Shown: positions 1 through 8,465, counted from the stretch's first letter. The stretch is 27,400 nucleotides of DNA from JASSUD01 sp031963045 (GCA_031963045.1 JASSUK010000024.1:1-27400), one strand, 5' to 3'. Notes: generated by a model not told the origin, from the letters alone. Translations and numbers: made by a program.

Positions 1-77
1 GGCGTCAACGTACTTGCCGCAAACCCTTGTATTTATTGGCGCGCCCGGCTGGAATCGAACCAGCGACCTTTGGCTTC
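1..77. repeat. 77-bp terminal inverted repeat, left copy
   Basis: These 77 bases are the exact reverse complement of the last 77 bases of the window (27324-27400). Identity stops abruptly at position 78, where the right-hand copy continues into the 5' half of a tRNA gene. The repeat holds the 3' part of a tRNA-Arg plus 36 bases downstream of its CCA end. Because both copies run to the very edge of the window, the true repeat probably extends outward beyond it. Confidence 0.97.
37..77 (-). pseudogene. tRNA-Arg 3' fragment (anticodon base 36 to CCA)
   Basis: Read on the minus strand, this is the last 41 bases of the tRNA-Arg at 27289-27364: end of the anticodon loop, 3' anticodon strand, variable loop, TPsiC arm, acceptor strand and CCA. 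The 5' half of a tRNA is absent, so it cannot make a functional tRNA. A 3' tRNA fragment that starts in the anticodon loop is the classic footprint of tyrosine-recombinase integration into a tRNA gene; that origin is inferred, and no integrase is visible here. Confidence 0.85.
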
Positions 78-140
78 AGCATCCAATCTTCGAGGCTTTT
101 TGCACTTCTATATTTCACTTATAGCGTTTGCAGAGAAAAC

Positions 141-1667
141 TTATCGAGCAACCGTGGTCTGAAGGGGTACGGCTTTAATTAAAAACAGACGCACTACACG
201 ATTTGTACTGCTTTGCTTGGAGCGGAAAAGGTGGCCCAGCACTGGAATATCGCCAAATAAAGGTATTTTTCTATCATTATCGGATTGAGAATCTTGAACA
301 AATCCGCCTAACAATAAACTTTGTCCCGGCAATAAGGTCGCTTGCGTGGAAATTTCTGCATTACGAATGCTTGGCAGGATATCGGTATCGCCTGAGTTAT
401 TCGCATTGTAGCCTCGCTCTTCTTGCCCATCCTGAATATTCAAGACCAATAAAATTTGATCTAGCCCATCACGCTTAATAAGCCGAGGGGTTACACGCAA
501 CAGCGAGCCGGTTGAAAATTTATCGACCGAAGCGACTTTTTCCCCTACCAATTTGGTACGAAGCGTAATGTTGCGGTCTAACACGGCCTGTACATTATTG
601 AGTGTCACTACAGAGGGGCGAGATAAGACTTTGGCCTTGGCATGCTGCTCAAGCGCATTAATTTGCACCATGAAGTTGTTTGCATCTCCCAATACCGTAT
701 TGAAATTTGCCCCGCCGCCACTATTAAAGCCAATAGATCCTGGCCCCACATTGAGTTGCCCCGCCCAATCTACGCCAAGCTGATCAATGTCGCTCGCATT
801 GACATCGATGATGGCTACTGAAATTTCAATTTGTGTCGAAGGTTGGTCAAGCTGCGCAATCAGTTTCTCGTACATCGGCATATTCACTTCTCGATCACGT
901 ATTACTACCGCATTTTGTTGCGAATCTGCAGAGAAGGAAGGAAGGGCTGTGCTTGCCATTACGCCGCCCCCCATCAATTGTCCAGCTCCCGCGGGGGTAC
1001 CCTCGCCATCAGGGGATTGGCTGCGTACCATTTCGCGCAATACGGTTACCATACCTGGAACACGCACCTGCTGGTCGTTTCTATAGGTATAAGAATGATC
1101 GCTGGCTGAAGCAAAATTCAGGCGGAAAACCCGGACCGTTTCCTGATTTTGCGCCTGGTTCATAATTTTTTCGTCTAGGTTCTTCGCTAGTTCACTGATC
1201 CGGTTAATACACATAGGCACACCGAAAATTTCGAGCGCATTGAAATTGGTCACCATTTTCAATGTGCAATAAGGCTGCTCTACTGCATTGCTGTGCTTCA
1301 GGTAATCTACAAGCTTACGTGTTGTCAGATATTTGGGTGTAATGATCTGACTTTTAGCTTCCTGTGTTTTATAAATATAGAGCGCTTGGCCGTCGTAATA
1401 TGTGGCCAGATTAAAAAGTTGAACAAACCGCTCTAAAATTAGATCGGGTTGCGTGTTTCGAATGGTTCCTACAAAGTAGTCTTCCACTTCCGGGCTCACT
1501 ATGACTGGAATGCCATAATTTGCTCCCATACTTTTTAATACCTCTGCTACTTTGGCGCCACGTGTAGCAATAAAGTACGGTGCCCCATTCCATGGAATAT
1601 GCACGGCAGCATGCGCACTGCCCCAGGCAGATAAGGCCAATACCATTCCCAGTAACGCTCGCTTCAC
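141..1667 (-). CDS. sctC: Type III secretion outer-membrane secretin SctC
   Basis: This 508-residue protein forms the outer-membrane ring of the injectisome. It has a signal peptide (residues 1-20, cleavage after AHA), N-terminal ring domains of the N0/N1/N3 kind to about residue 275, and a C-terminal secretin domain. The signature region near the end reads GQSLLLGGFVQ, then IPLFGDIPVLGHLF, then the RLFLIKA strand. There is little sequence after the barrel, so no long pilotin-binding tail is seen. Its length is close to SsaC/EscC and shorter than YscC. The start is GTG (1665-1667) preceded by GAGGG a few bases upstream. It is the last type III gene before the window edge and lies 205 bp downstream of the SsaB-like gene. 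Family assignment is firm; subfamily rests on neighbours. Confidence 0.95.
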   Translation of the reverse strand: MKRALLGMVLALSAWGSAHAAVHIPWNGAPYFIATRGAKVAEVLKSMGANYGIPVIVSPEVEDYFVGTIRNTQPDLILERFVQLFNLATYYDGQALYIYKTQEAKSQIITPKYLTTRKLVDYLKHSNAVEQPYCTLKMVTNFNALEIFGVPMCINRISELAKNLDEKIMNQAQNQETVRVFRLNFASASDHSYTYRNDQQVRVPGMVTVLREMVRSQSPDGEGTPAGAGQLMGGGVMASTALPSFSADSQQNAVVIRDREVNMPMYEKLIAQLDQPSTQIEISVAIIDVNASDIDQLGVDWAGQLNVGPGSIGFNSGGGANFNTVLGDANNFMVQINALEQHAKAKVLSRPSVVTLNNVQAVLDRNITLRTKLVGEKVASVDKFSTGSLLRVTPRLIKRDGLDQILLVLNIQDGQEERGYNANNSGDTDILPSIRNAEISTQATLLPGQSLLLGGFVQDSQSDNDRKIPLFGDIPVLGHLFRSKQSSTNRVVRLFLIKAVPLQTTVAR

Positions 1668-1872
1668 CTTTCCCTCTACTTACTGTTAAAACAGATATAA
1701 ATGATATGAAAACCACCGTTTGACTTATAACAGAGGCCCGCTATTACAAGCAGCAATATTGTAAGTTTAGCGCATATAAAAAATGGCCGATTTCTGCGCA
1801 GCGAAATGCTTTAACAGAGCATGGGCCATATATGAGGCCAGACTAGCTGGCTTACAAATAAAAAAGCAAGAT
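1668..1872 (-). other. Gap between the SsaB-like gene and sctC
   Basis: The 205 bases hold no credible gene. They contain a pair of distant complementary arms (ATGGCC about 1782, GGCCAT about 1824) and a small hairpin (GCCAG/CTGGC about 1840-1853), neither followed by a clear U tract. Nothing here is convincing as a terminator or promoter. The gap is unusually wide for neighbours within a type III operon. Confidence 0.4.
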
Positions 1873-2289
1873 TTATGCAAAACGCCCCACAGAGGATTTG
1901 TATAAACCCTTGTGTTTAGGGGCTCTGCCCACAAAACGACTATATAAAAAACGCATTACGGATAATAATTCATCCAATGCGTGTTGGCAGCCTTCGGAAG
2001 AGAGGGCGCCTACATCATGGCGGCGCCATAACAACCAGTGGACTCCATCATATTGAAGCCCAAAATCAAAAGTTTGCTCTTGGGAAGCTAAGAGCAAGGA
2101 AATTTTATGCGCTAGATCCAGCCCCTCCACGCGGCGAGGAAATGCCAGTGCCATACACAATCCCAGATCGCATCGATGCATATGCCCTTTTGCACCCCGG
2201 AAGGAAAATTCGGCACGCTCGCTGGACATTTTTTCGAGCTCTAGGTGAGGAACATCGTGCAAGTCAGGTAAGGGCTTTCGCTCAACCAT
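1873..2289 (-). CDS. SsaB/SpiC/SepD-like type III gatekeeper component
   Basis: This 138-residue soluble protein has no signal peptide or membrane segment. From memory of the Salmonella SpiC (SsaB) sequence, the central part lines up: an LA...SLLLAS helix, then DFGLQYDG followed by a WLLW strand, then a C-terminal helix ending in a K-x-LY-x-x-x-V motif. SpiC is about 133 residues and lies directly upstream of ssaC; this gene lies directly upstream of the secretin too. In that family the protein works with gatekeepers to hold effectors back until translocators are out. The fold also resembles class I (CesT-like) secretion chaperones, which is the main alternative. The ATG at 2287-2289 has a GGA about nine bases upstream; an internal ATG 20 codons later is possible. 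Confidence 0.62.
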   Translation of the reverse strand: MVERKPLPDLHDVPHLELEKMSSERAEFSFRGAKGHMHRCDLGLCMALAFPRRVEGLDLAHKISLLLASQEQTFDFGLQYDGVHWLLWRRHDVGALSSEGCQHALDELLSVMRFLYSRFVGRAPKHKGLYKSSVGRFA

Positions 2290-2381
2290 ACTGTATTTCC
2301 AAGTAGAGGAATCTCAATATACACGCTACCCGCCTTCCTTGAAGAGCAGCCTACAAACTCTCAAAAATAAATATAAAAGTC

Positions 2382-2423
2382 AGTGGTATGCATGTTGGGG
2401 TTCGTGCCTCACCACCAACCTAC
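2382..2423 (+). repeat. R1 repeat, single arm (copy 1)
   Basis: This is one arm of the R1 family: GTGGTATGCATGTTGGGG, then TTCGTGCCTCACCACC, then AACCTAC. It lies in the 189-bp gap between the SsaE-like and SsaB-like genes, inside the type III cluster. No matching opposite arm follows it. The rest of the gap shows no gene and no strong hairpin. Confidence 0.85.
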
Positions 2424-2478
2424 GCCTATCGCAAAGGTATGTGGTTTAAAGATACAAATGTTCTCAACCTACCCATTT

Positions 2479-2742
2479 TTATGCGGCAGCAGCGGGAGGG
2501 GCAGCTGTCATTTTAGGTAGGGGGCCGTGATAGGTGCACCATACCGCATTGACCACAACACGCGTATGTTCTATAGCTAAAAGCTGCTGGGTATATTTTC
2601 TATAGTTAACAGGTGTACTGCCCTTAGAAAGTAGTGCCTCTAGGCGCTTTTTTTCTGCTGCTAGCATCGAGGTGCATGCTTGCAGATACGCCCCTTTTGT
2701 ATCTGCAAATAAATTGTCTTCTAAAACGGTTAATTGAGCCAT
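2479..2742 (-). CDS. SsaE/EscE/YscE-like small type III protein
   Basis: This 87-residue protein matches the remembered Salmonella SsaE pattern: N-terminal L-T-x-LED-x-L, a central K-x-LE helix, P-x-x-Y, then LLAIE and a C-terminal N-x-x-x-x-x-YH. SsaE, EscE and YscE are small helical hairpins that act as co-chaperones for the needle subunit or translocators. The C-terminal Ala/Pro tail (PPAAAA) is extra. The gene starts 12 bp after the sctD stop, so translation is probably coupled; no good Shine-Dalgarno is seen. The ssaD-ssaE order is the same as in SPI-2. Confidence 0.68.
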   Translation of the reverse strand: MAQLTVLEDNLFADTKGAYLQACTSMLAAEKKRLEALLSKGSTPVNYRKYTQQLLAIEHTRVVVNAVWCTYHGPLPKMTAAPPAAAA

Positions 2743-2754
2743 TATGAAATAATC

Positions 2755-4224
2755 TTAAAGCCCTAATGGGAAATGGACGAGTTGGCCTTCTTTTTGCAGC
2801 TCGATACCCGATTCATCTAAGCGTGTAATCGTATAACCACTAGGCAATGCACTGCCTGCTTGAACGGTCATCCCATTGGCTAATTGCAAGGCAGCGCTTT
2901 GCCGATTGCCACTAAAACTCACGATGGGAGCGGGGAAAATACCTGCTTCTTGCTTGAGTGCGGGGATATTTTGATAAATGACACGTAATGCCACTCTTTG
3001 TTTAGTAGCCCCCTCTGCAAGCTCGGGCGCTTTGCCTGGCTCACCAGCAAAAGGTTCAGGTGTTTCATAGGGGCGCAAGACTTCTTTGAGTACCTGCTGT
3101 TGCGCATCATCGAGTTGGCCTGTTACCGTCAACACATCATCTTGCCGAGATAGGCTTAATTTGGACAATAAACCACGCTCACGCAAGGCTAAAATTAAAC
3201 CCGATAAGGATGCTTCTGCATCATTGTGTACCGTCCATTCAAGCAAACCTGGTAATTTATTGAGCTGCTTGGTCACTTTTTGCCACCGGGCATCTGCTCT
3301 AATATTTCCAGCGATGATTACCGCCCCTAATCGGGTGCCGGATGTCACGCGGATATTAGGATAGCCGTGCGCTTGAAGCACATACCCAACCGTGCGCTGC
3401 AAATCGTCCTGGCAGAGCACTTCATTTTGATAGGCGGTTCCGGACTCTGTGAGTCTATTCAAAAACGGCTGTAATTTATCTGCTTCCCAGCACTCACCCG
3501 TCAGCTTAACGGTCCCGCTTTTATCTCGCTCTATTTTTACACCAGACAAGCCGGTTTTGGATAAGGATTCGCGATAGCGCTCTAGGCTAAAAGGCTCCGA
3601 AGGCAACACTACTGAGGCACGAAGCTCTTGGCTAGCATAGGCTAATGCAAAAACAATGGCCGCTGCAAGGCTCCCGGGCAACGCTACGCCAAATATTCGA
3701 AGCCAGCGCCTTCCTTCTTTTACCTGTTTAGTATGCGAAGCCTGCGCATGCTCACCCATCAACGCATCTATCTCATGCGTATTCGTAGGATCTTTCCTAA
3801 AATTAAACCAACCCTTATTTTTTGATTCTAGCTGGAGCGATTCTTCAGCTGCATCCAAATCGTCCTCTGCATCCTCGCCTGAGGATGCGGATGGAGCCAT
3901 CTCTTCACCCACGCGCCCAAGCACGAAAATGCAGCCCCCGACAGTGACTGTCTGACCGGCTTGCAAGGCTATTTGTTCTGTTTTTACTAGTTGACCATCG
4001 ACCATGCAGCGCATATCGACTGGACGAAGGAGCACACCGTCTTCGCTTACACTCAATGCAATATGCCCGCTGCTTCCTTCTTCTGCAGCAGGCATAGCTC
4101 CGAGCATATCAATGTCCCACTCACTGCCTGAACCAACCGTTACCTCACCTTGTGGTAAATGGAGTTCCTGCTTATTGAGCAAGCCACTTTGAAACAGTAA
4201 TTTCCATGTAAAACGAGTTGTCAT
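2755..4224 (-). CDS. sctD: Type III secretion inner-membrane ring protein SctD
   Basis: SctD forms the outer part of the inner-membrane ring and connects to SctC. From the chosen start the protein has 489 residues: a cytoplasmic FHA-like domain (about 5-105), an acidic linker (about 113-131), one membrane segment (about 177-198, rich in Ala/Leu/Ile), and a large periplasmic part made of repeated alpha/beta ring-building modules. The frame extends 22 codons upstream to an ATG at 4290, but that stretch is basic, unlike the family, and has no ribosome site. The ATG at 4222-4224 has AAAGG nine bases upstream and gives the usual N-terminus leading to WKLLF. It follows the SseD-like gene after a 234-bp gap that carries a possible promoter and hairpin. 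Confidence 0.88.
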   Translation of the reverse strand: MTTRFTWKLLFQSGLLNKQELHLPQGEVTVGSGSEWDIDMLGAMPAAEEGSSGHIALSVSEDGVLLRPVDMRCMVDGQLVKTEQIALQAGQTVTVGGCIFVLGRVGEEMAPSASSGEDAEDDLDAAEESLQLESKNKGWFNFRKDPTNTHEIDALMGEHAQASHTKQVKEGRRWLRIFGVALPGSLAAAIVFALAYASQELRASVVLPSEPFSLERYRESLSKTGLSGVKIERDKSGTVKLTGECWEADKLQPFLNRLTESGTAYQNEVLCQDDLQRTVGYVLQAHGYPNIRVTSGTRLGAVIIAGNIRADARWQKVTKQLNKLPGLLEWTVHNDAEASLSGLILALRERGLLSKLSLSRQDDVLTVTGQLDDAQQQVLKEVLRPYETPEPFAGEPGKAPELAEGATKQRVALRVIYQNIPALKQEAGIFPAPIVSFSGNRQSAALQLANGMTVQAGSALPSGYTITRLDESGIELQKEGQLVHFPLGL

Positions 4225-4259
4225 AACGACTAACCTTTGTCCAGCCAAACTTTGGGTAT

Positions 4260-4287
4260 GCCGCTTAGCGTTGTTACGCAAAGCGGC
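4260..4287 (-). promoter_or_regulatory. Stem-loop in the sctD leader
   Basis: GCCGCTT pairs with AAGCGGC, then an A/A mismatch, then GCG with CGC around a six-base loop. No U tract follows in either direction, so it is not an obvious terminator. It lies between a possible -10 box (4305-4310) and the sctD start at 4224, so it would be in the 5' leader if that promoter is used. A role in sctD mRNA stability or translation is inference. Confidence 0.5.
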
Positions 4288-4304
4288 CATTTTTAATTTT
4301 TAGG

Positions 4305-4310
4305 ATTATA
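4305..4310 (-). promoter_or_regulatory. Possible -10 box upstream of sctD
   Basis: A perfect TATAAT reads on the minus strand about 80 bases upstream of the sctD start. The region about 17 bases upstream of it matches the -35 consensus poorly, so this would be a weak or activator-dependent promoter separating the translocon genes from the ring genes. Confidence 0.3.
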
Positions 4311-4458
4311 AGCGCTCTAAGGCATTTTAACGAAATGACTTTGGACTCGCATGCAGAGTAAGGAGGATCTCAAAAAGCAGCCTTCCACGCCTCCAGCTTA
4401 TCAAAACGAAGCTGAGCACATGAAAGGCTTCAAGACCACCCCCTGGCGAAACAAGCCA

Positions 4459-5139
4459 TTAAACACTAAATGGCACTTTATACACCGCACTGAGGCTGCG
4501 CAGTGCTTCTTCAAGCGTTGTACAGGCTTTGCTAATCAATGAAGACATCTGGTTTGTTAATTCTTTCAAACGATCGCGTGTTTCACGGGTTACGTTGTTG
4601 ATGGTGCTTTTGGTATCAGCCATTTCGCATTGCTGTTGGCCTTCTGTTCTGCCAGGGGCATTAGCCCATTCAGGAATGGTATCAATCAAAGTATTATGCG
4701 TAGTTAATCTGCTAAAAAAATCTATTGCAGTGTTACTTATGGGATTACCTATATAAGCTTTAACACCAAAATAGCCAGCCCCACCAATACTAACGGCACC
4801 ACCTATTACCTTCCAAAAATTTACTTTTTGGGTGGCATCCAAAGTTTTTTCTAAACCTGCAAGTTTATCTTTTAAAGCAGAAAAAGCCTGCTCAATATAA
4901 ATTTGTCCGGATAGCGCTTCTACTTTCATATTGCTATCCCGCATGAGTCCGGCAGCTTTTTGCGCAATTTCAAGCACGATGCGCATAATAGCTACGATGG
5001 AGGCATTCATCCACTCCATATTAGCCAAATCATTAGCAGTAAGTTGAACCTCAGAAAACCGTTTAGTAGCCAAAGGCTTTGTTTCTGCTGAAATATTTTC
5101 GCGAGCATGCAGTGGCATGCTAGAAACTAAAGTATTCAT
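4459..5139 (-). CDS. sctB: Type III translocator, SseD/EspB/YopD type (SctB)
   Basis: This 226-residue protein has one hydrophobic segment (about 107-130, with Gly-rich GGAVSIGGAGYFG), an amphipathic helical region before it, and a C-terminal helical stretch. This is the layout of the minor hydrophobic translocator, which forms the pore in the host membrane together with the larger translocator. The gene follows the SseC-like gene, as in SPI-2, and the TPR chaperone just upstream would serve both. AAGGA lies six bases before the ATG at 5137-5139. Sequence conservation in this family is low, so the call rests on topology and gene order. Confidence 0.75.
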   Translation of the reverse strand: MNTLVSSMPLHARENISAETKPLATKRFSEVQLTANDLANMEWMNASIVAIMRIVLEIAQKAAGLMRDSNMKVEALSGQIYIEQAFSALKDKLAGLEKTLDATQKVNFWKVIGGAVSIGGAGYFGVKAYIGNPISNTAIDFFSRLTTHNTLIDTIPEWANAPGRTEGQQQCEMADTKSTINNVTRETRDRLKELTNQMSSLISKACTTLEEALRSLSAVYKVPFSV

Positions 5140-5234
5140 TAGTGATCCTTAATTGCGTTAGCGCATTTTTTGTTTCAGGTAACTATTTTCAAATCGTCTA
5201 AAAAACGAAAAATAGCATTCGTATCGAAAAAATC

Positions 5235-6935
5235 TTATCTAATAAGAGCCAGCGCATCAATTGCTTTTCTCTTGGCTTCTATAAATTGTGTAACCCACTC
5301 CACAATATCTTTTAAAATTTTCCCCATCTCTTGGGTATTTTTTTCCAAATCTTCCAATTTGTCCGCAATGGCTTTCTGGGTCAACAACTGCTGCACTTCC
5401 CGCTCAAGTTTCAGTTGCGCATTCAGTGTATTAGCCAAATAATTAGCTTCTGCTGCATAGTGTCCAAGCACACCACTAGCAGCCCTTTCGGCACTCCGCA
5501 TAAGTAAACTTGGTATGAGAGCATATTTGAATTTCGGGGTATTAGATATAAGCTCCTTAGTAAGCGCTGCGGATAATTCTTTATTAAAAATTTTCGAATA
5601 TTCAAGCGCTTGCTTGCTTTCCTGCACAATTCGTGCTTGTTTATGCGCAGCTTCTATTACCTCATCGATCTTTTTTAAATCGAAATTCTGCCAGCGGACA
5701 CGTTTTAGTGCCTCTTTCAAAGTACTGACGAATTCGGGGCTAGAGAGGCTTTGTATACTGGGCACTCTTGCGGCCTCTGCAGCCATAACTAGGTCTTCAG
5801 CGAACTTGGCGCCTCCCGTTACTTTAATGCTTCCATCAGCCATTCTTTCAAGAGTATCAAGCTCAAATGCAGTATATTTTTCTGTTGTAGCGCCCTTTCG
5901 CAACGTATTCCAAATACCACGTACAGAAAATTTACTGGCAGAATCTGTAGGGGCACTTAGCATGCGTGCTATTTCTTTATTTATAGCTATTTCTTCAGCG
6001 GCTTCAGTAGCAATTTCTCCAATTGTCGTAAGAGTGCCCACACTTTCCACCACGGCACCCTTAATACCAAAATACCAAACGCCCACCACCGCCAAATCAA
6101 TTGCTAACGCGACGCTCGTGCATGTAAACTCTATAGAACCTGAAACATCTATACTTTTTTGCAAATCTTTTACAGCTTTTGCCTCACCTTGTGAGGCTGC
6201 ATGCATCTGCGCACCTTGAAGCCCGGCTTTGACCATAGAGGTCGCGGCGCCCATTAACATCAATACGCCTGAAACCCCAGCAAACGTCAACAGGCTTCCT
6301 CCAGCAACAAGAATAGGGAAAATTGACAGGGTTCCCACAAGTGCGGATAAAACGCCTAAGCAAACCGTGGTTGTTAATCCTGACCAACGCTGATGATTAC
6401 GCTCTTTTTCAGCAGCGCTACTTTGCTCCTCATACATCTTAATCTGCCGCTCATTACTTATATCGCGGGCAGCTTGCATCGCTTTTAACGCACTCTCTGA
6501 GCTAATGTGTATCAACACGCGTTTACCGACTAAAAATTCTTGCAGTGCAAACAATAAACTCTCGACAGACAAGCCTTCTGAGCGGGCCTGAAAAGAAATT
6601 TGAGTGAATGATTCTTTTTTTGCCTCAGGAAGCTCTGCGCGCGCGCTGGTTTGTAGTTGGGTAATGATAGAAGACAGGGAAGCCTGTGCCTGGGTGGGCG
6701 TGACGGTCTCTTCACCTATATTCGGCCAGCGTTCAAAAGCAACGGAGCGCTCCTCTTTACCTCGGTATGGCGAATCGGAGTCTTTCTCCCATACATATAA
6801 ATCTGTCACGCCTTTCTGTGCAAACGGTACAGGTATATTCGTAGTGCCATCGATATTCTCTATGCCGCCCATCAACTTAGAAGGCATAACAGAAGCAGGA
6901 AATGCTCGCATCAGTGATGTAGAGTTTTCTAGCAT
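5235..6935 (-). CDS. sctE: Type III hydrophobic translocator, SseC/EspD/YopB type (SctE)
   Basis: This 566-residue protein has a long hydrophilic N-terminal half, a hydrophobic hairpin (about 186-234: Leu/Val/Gly-rich, broken by a Pro-containing turn), a second hydrophobic patch (about 270-300) and a C-terminal coiled coil (about 505-560). This is the plan of the major pore-forming translocator inserted into the host membrane. It has no Sec signal peptide. AAAGGA sits six bases before the ATG at 6933-6935. The TPR chaperone gene is immediately upstream and the SctB-type gene immediately downstream. A long antisense frame here is a by-product of codon bias. Confidence 0.82.
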   Translation of the reverse strand: MLENSTSLMRAFPASVMPSKLMGGIENIDGTTNIPVPFAQKGVTDLYVWEKDSDSPYRGKEERSVAFERWPNIGEETVTPTQAQASLSSIITQLQTSARAELPEAKKESFTQISFQARSEGLSVESLLFALQEFLVGKRVLIHISSESALKAMQAARDISNERQIKMYEEQSSAAEKERNHQRWSGLTTTVCLGVLSALVGTLSIFPILVAGGSLLTFAGVSGVLMLMGAATSMVKAGLQGAQMHAASQGEAKAVKDLQKSIDVSGSIEFTCTSVALAIDLAVVGVWYFGIKGAVVESVGTLTTIGEIATEAAEEIAINKEIARMLSAPTDSASKFSVRGIWNTLRKGATTEKYTAFELDTLERMADGSIKVTGGAKFAEDLVMAAEAARVPSIQSLSSPEFVSTLKEALKRVRWQNFDLKKIDEVIEAAHKQARIVQESKQALEYSKIFNKELSAALTKELISNTPKFKYALIPSLLMRSAERAASGVLGHYAAEANYLANTLNAQLKLEREVQQLLTQKAIADKLEDLEKNTQEMGKILKDIVEWVTQFIEAKRKAIDALALIR

Positions 6936-7047
6936 TTTTTATCCTTTAAACTCAAAACAGCTTGCCATGACACGGTATATGGCATGGAGCGCTCTATAAT
7001 CAAAGCACTTTTTGAAGCAAGCCTGCGCAATAAAGCAAAACGCATTT

Positions 7048-7551
7048 TCATTGCGCAACAGCAGGAGGAAGCTGCTCTAGCAAGTGCTGCGCTTTTTTTT
7101 GAAGCGCTTGGCATTCAATCTGATAAGACTCAGATGTCGTACTTGTATTTACCTCCGCATCTGCTTCGGGATCACACTGCATTACCCCTGTAAGCGCGCG
7201 TCGAGCGCTGTTTACATCCCCTAGTTTTTGATAGCTTGAGGCTGCGTGATAAAGCGGCCTCGGGTCTGCGCGCTTCATTGCGCTCGCCCGCAAGAAATAG
7301 AACAAAGCTTCTTTATGTAGACCCTGCTTTTGTCGGCACAAGCCGAGCGAAAGGGCGTAATCAAAATTTAAGGCATCGAGCAGCAACAAAACATATAACA
7401 ACTCATCCGCTGTTTTTACATCCCCGCGATCTGCACATTGACAGGCATACACGTACAGCATATGCATATGCTCTGGCTCAATTTCTGCTTGCGTATGCAC
7501 ATTACTTATTTTGGCAAGCAATTCAGCAAGTACGGTCGCGTCTTGCTTCAT
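7048..7551 (-). CDS. Translocator chaperone, SscA/SycD/LcrH family (TPR)
   Basis: This 167-residue cytosolic protein is a class II chaperone that binds the two hydrophobic translocators before export. Tandem TPR motifs fill about residues 25-125; the most typical stretch contains LDALNFDYALSLGLCRQKQG followed by EALFYFLRA. An acidic Ser/Thr segment and a helical tail follow. The ATG at 7549-7551 begins two bases after the stop of the gene upstream, so the two are translationally coupled. Its position between the SseB-like and SseC-like genes is the same as sscA in SPI-2. Confidence 0.9.
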   Translation of the reverse strand: MKQDATVLAELLAKISNVHTQAEIEPEHMHMLYVYACQCADRGDVKTADELLYVLLLLDALNFDYALSLGLCRQKQGLHKEALFYFLRASAMKRADPRPLYHAASSYQKLGDVNSARRALTGVMQCDPEADAEVNTSTTSESYQIECQALQKKAQHLLEQLPPAVAQ

Positions 7552-7553
7552 AT

Positions 7554-8465
7554 TTATACCCGCAAGCCTTCAATAATGCTGCGTAAGGTTTTGTAAGTTG
7601 TTGTAATCATATTGGTTAAACCTTCTTGGTAATTGCTGAAGGTTTGCGTGAATGCAGTCACTTTGGTTTGTAGCTGTGCGTTAAAGTCGGTTTTCTTTTG
7701 TGATTCATTTCTGAGGGTTTCTTTAAGCATAACGAGCTCAGGCTGGGTCATTTCTCCTACTTTATCTACTCCCCCTTCAGGCTTTTGCTTGAGCCAGTCA
7801 TCAATACTTTGGTTATTCACCTTAATATTTTGCTCTCTCATGAAGGCAAATAAATTCTCCATAGCGCCTTTTTCGCCTTGCTCCTTCCCTGCCGACCATT
7901 CAAATTTCTTTTCAGGACCCTCGGCTACCATTTCCATCCATTTGGTATGCAAATAATTAGCAAGGTCGGTAATGTTTCTCGCTAATGAGGTGCTGCGCTC
8001 TAAATCATCCACGCAGGCTGAGAGCTGCATTTGCTGGAGATTTCTTAACTCTTCAAACGCACGCTGTATCCGGGCAAAAATATTTTCCGATGCAATATTT
8101 CTGGTTCTAAAACCTTTACCAAAAGAGACTTGGTTATCTACGTCTATGCCTAGGCCCTTGGAAGAAAACGTTATGTTTTCGTCAGCAGGGAAGTTTTCTA
8201 TCTGCATCAATGGAGACTTTTCAGCTAAAGCACCTTGCTCCAAATCTTGCCTAGTCTTAGAAAACAAACTATGCAGTTCTTGCGTCGTTTTACTTGCTGC
8301 CTGCACAGGGGCCATGGCTGCAGACAATTGTTTCAAACTTTCTGTAACGCGCGCATCTGAAGCTGCTTCTAGCTTTTCATTCGATTGCTGCGCATTCACC
8401 CCCCCAACTACTAGATTGGGCATGCTTTTATGATCATTGAGCGCTACATTGAGAGCTTGAGTCAT
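7554..8465 (-). CDS. Hydrophilic translocator: SseB/EspA filament-like or needle-tip protein
   Basis: This 303-residue, hydrophilic, mostly helical protein has no signal peptide or membrane segment. Its N-terminus is Ser/Ala/Gln-rich, as for type III substrates, and its last 40 residues form an amphipathic helix expected to mediate assembly (Q-x-F-x-x-Y and LRSIIEGL). The position between an SseA-like gene and an SscA-like gene points to SseB/EspA. Its length (SseB and EspA are near 195) and its C-terminal helix also fit an LcrV or IpaD/BipD tip protein. The upstream frame continues to 8513, but the ATG at 8463-8465 has AGGA eight bases before it and yields a normal N-terminus. Confidence 0.68.
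   Translation of the reverse strand: MTQALNVALNDHKSMPNLVVGGVNAQQSNEKLEAASDARVTESLKQLSAAMAPVQAASKTTQELHSLFSKTRQDLEQGALAEKSPLMQIENFPADENITFSSKGLGIDVDNQVSFGKGFRTRNIASENIFARIQRAFEELRNLQQMQLSACVDDLERSTSLARNITDLANYLHTKWMEMVAEGPEKKFEWSAGKEQGEKGAMENLFAFMREQNIKVNNQSIDDWLKQKPEGGVDKVGEMTQPELVMLKETLRNESQKKTDFNAQLQTKVTAFTQTFSNYQEGLTNMITTTYKTLRSIIEGLRV

Noticed and set aside
60..100. A second tRNA (Gln-like CTG anticodon) at the left end
   Set aside because: The bases before the repeat can be read as TTGGA and a CTG-containing loop, but the stem has a mismatch and no D-arm or 5' acceptor strand follows; it is a 3' fragment only.
4225..4290. Longer SctD start at 4290
   Set aside because: The extra 22 residues are basic and unlike the family, no ribosome site precedes them, and they overlap the leader stem-loop.
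5515..6219. Long plus-strand open frame (234 codons) opposite the SseC-like gene
   Set aside because: It lies wholly antisense to a well-supported translocator gene, has no ribosome site and its product resembles no family; a codon-bias shadow.
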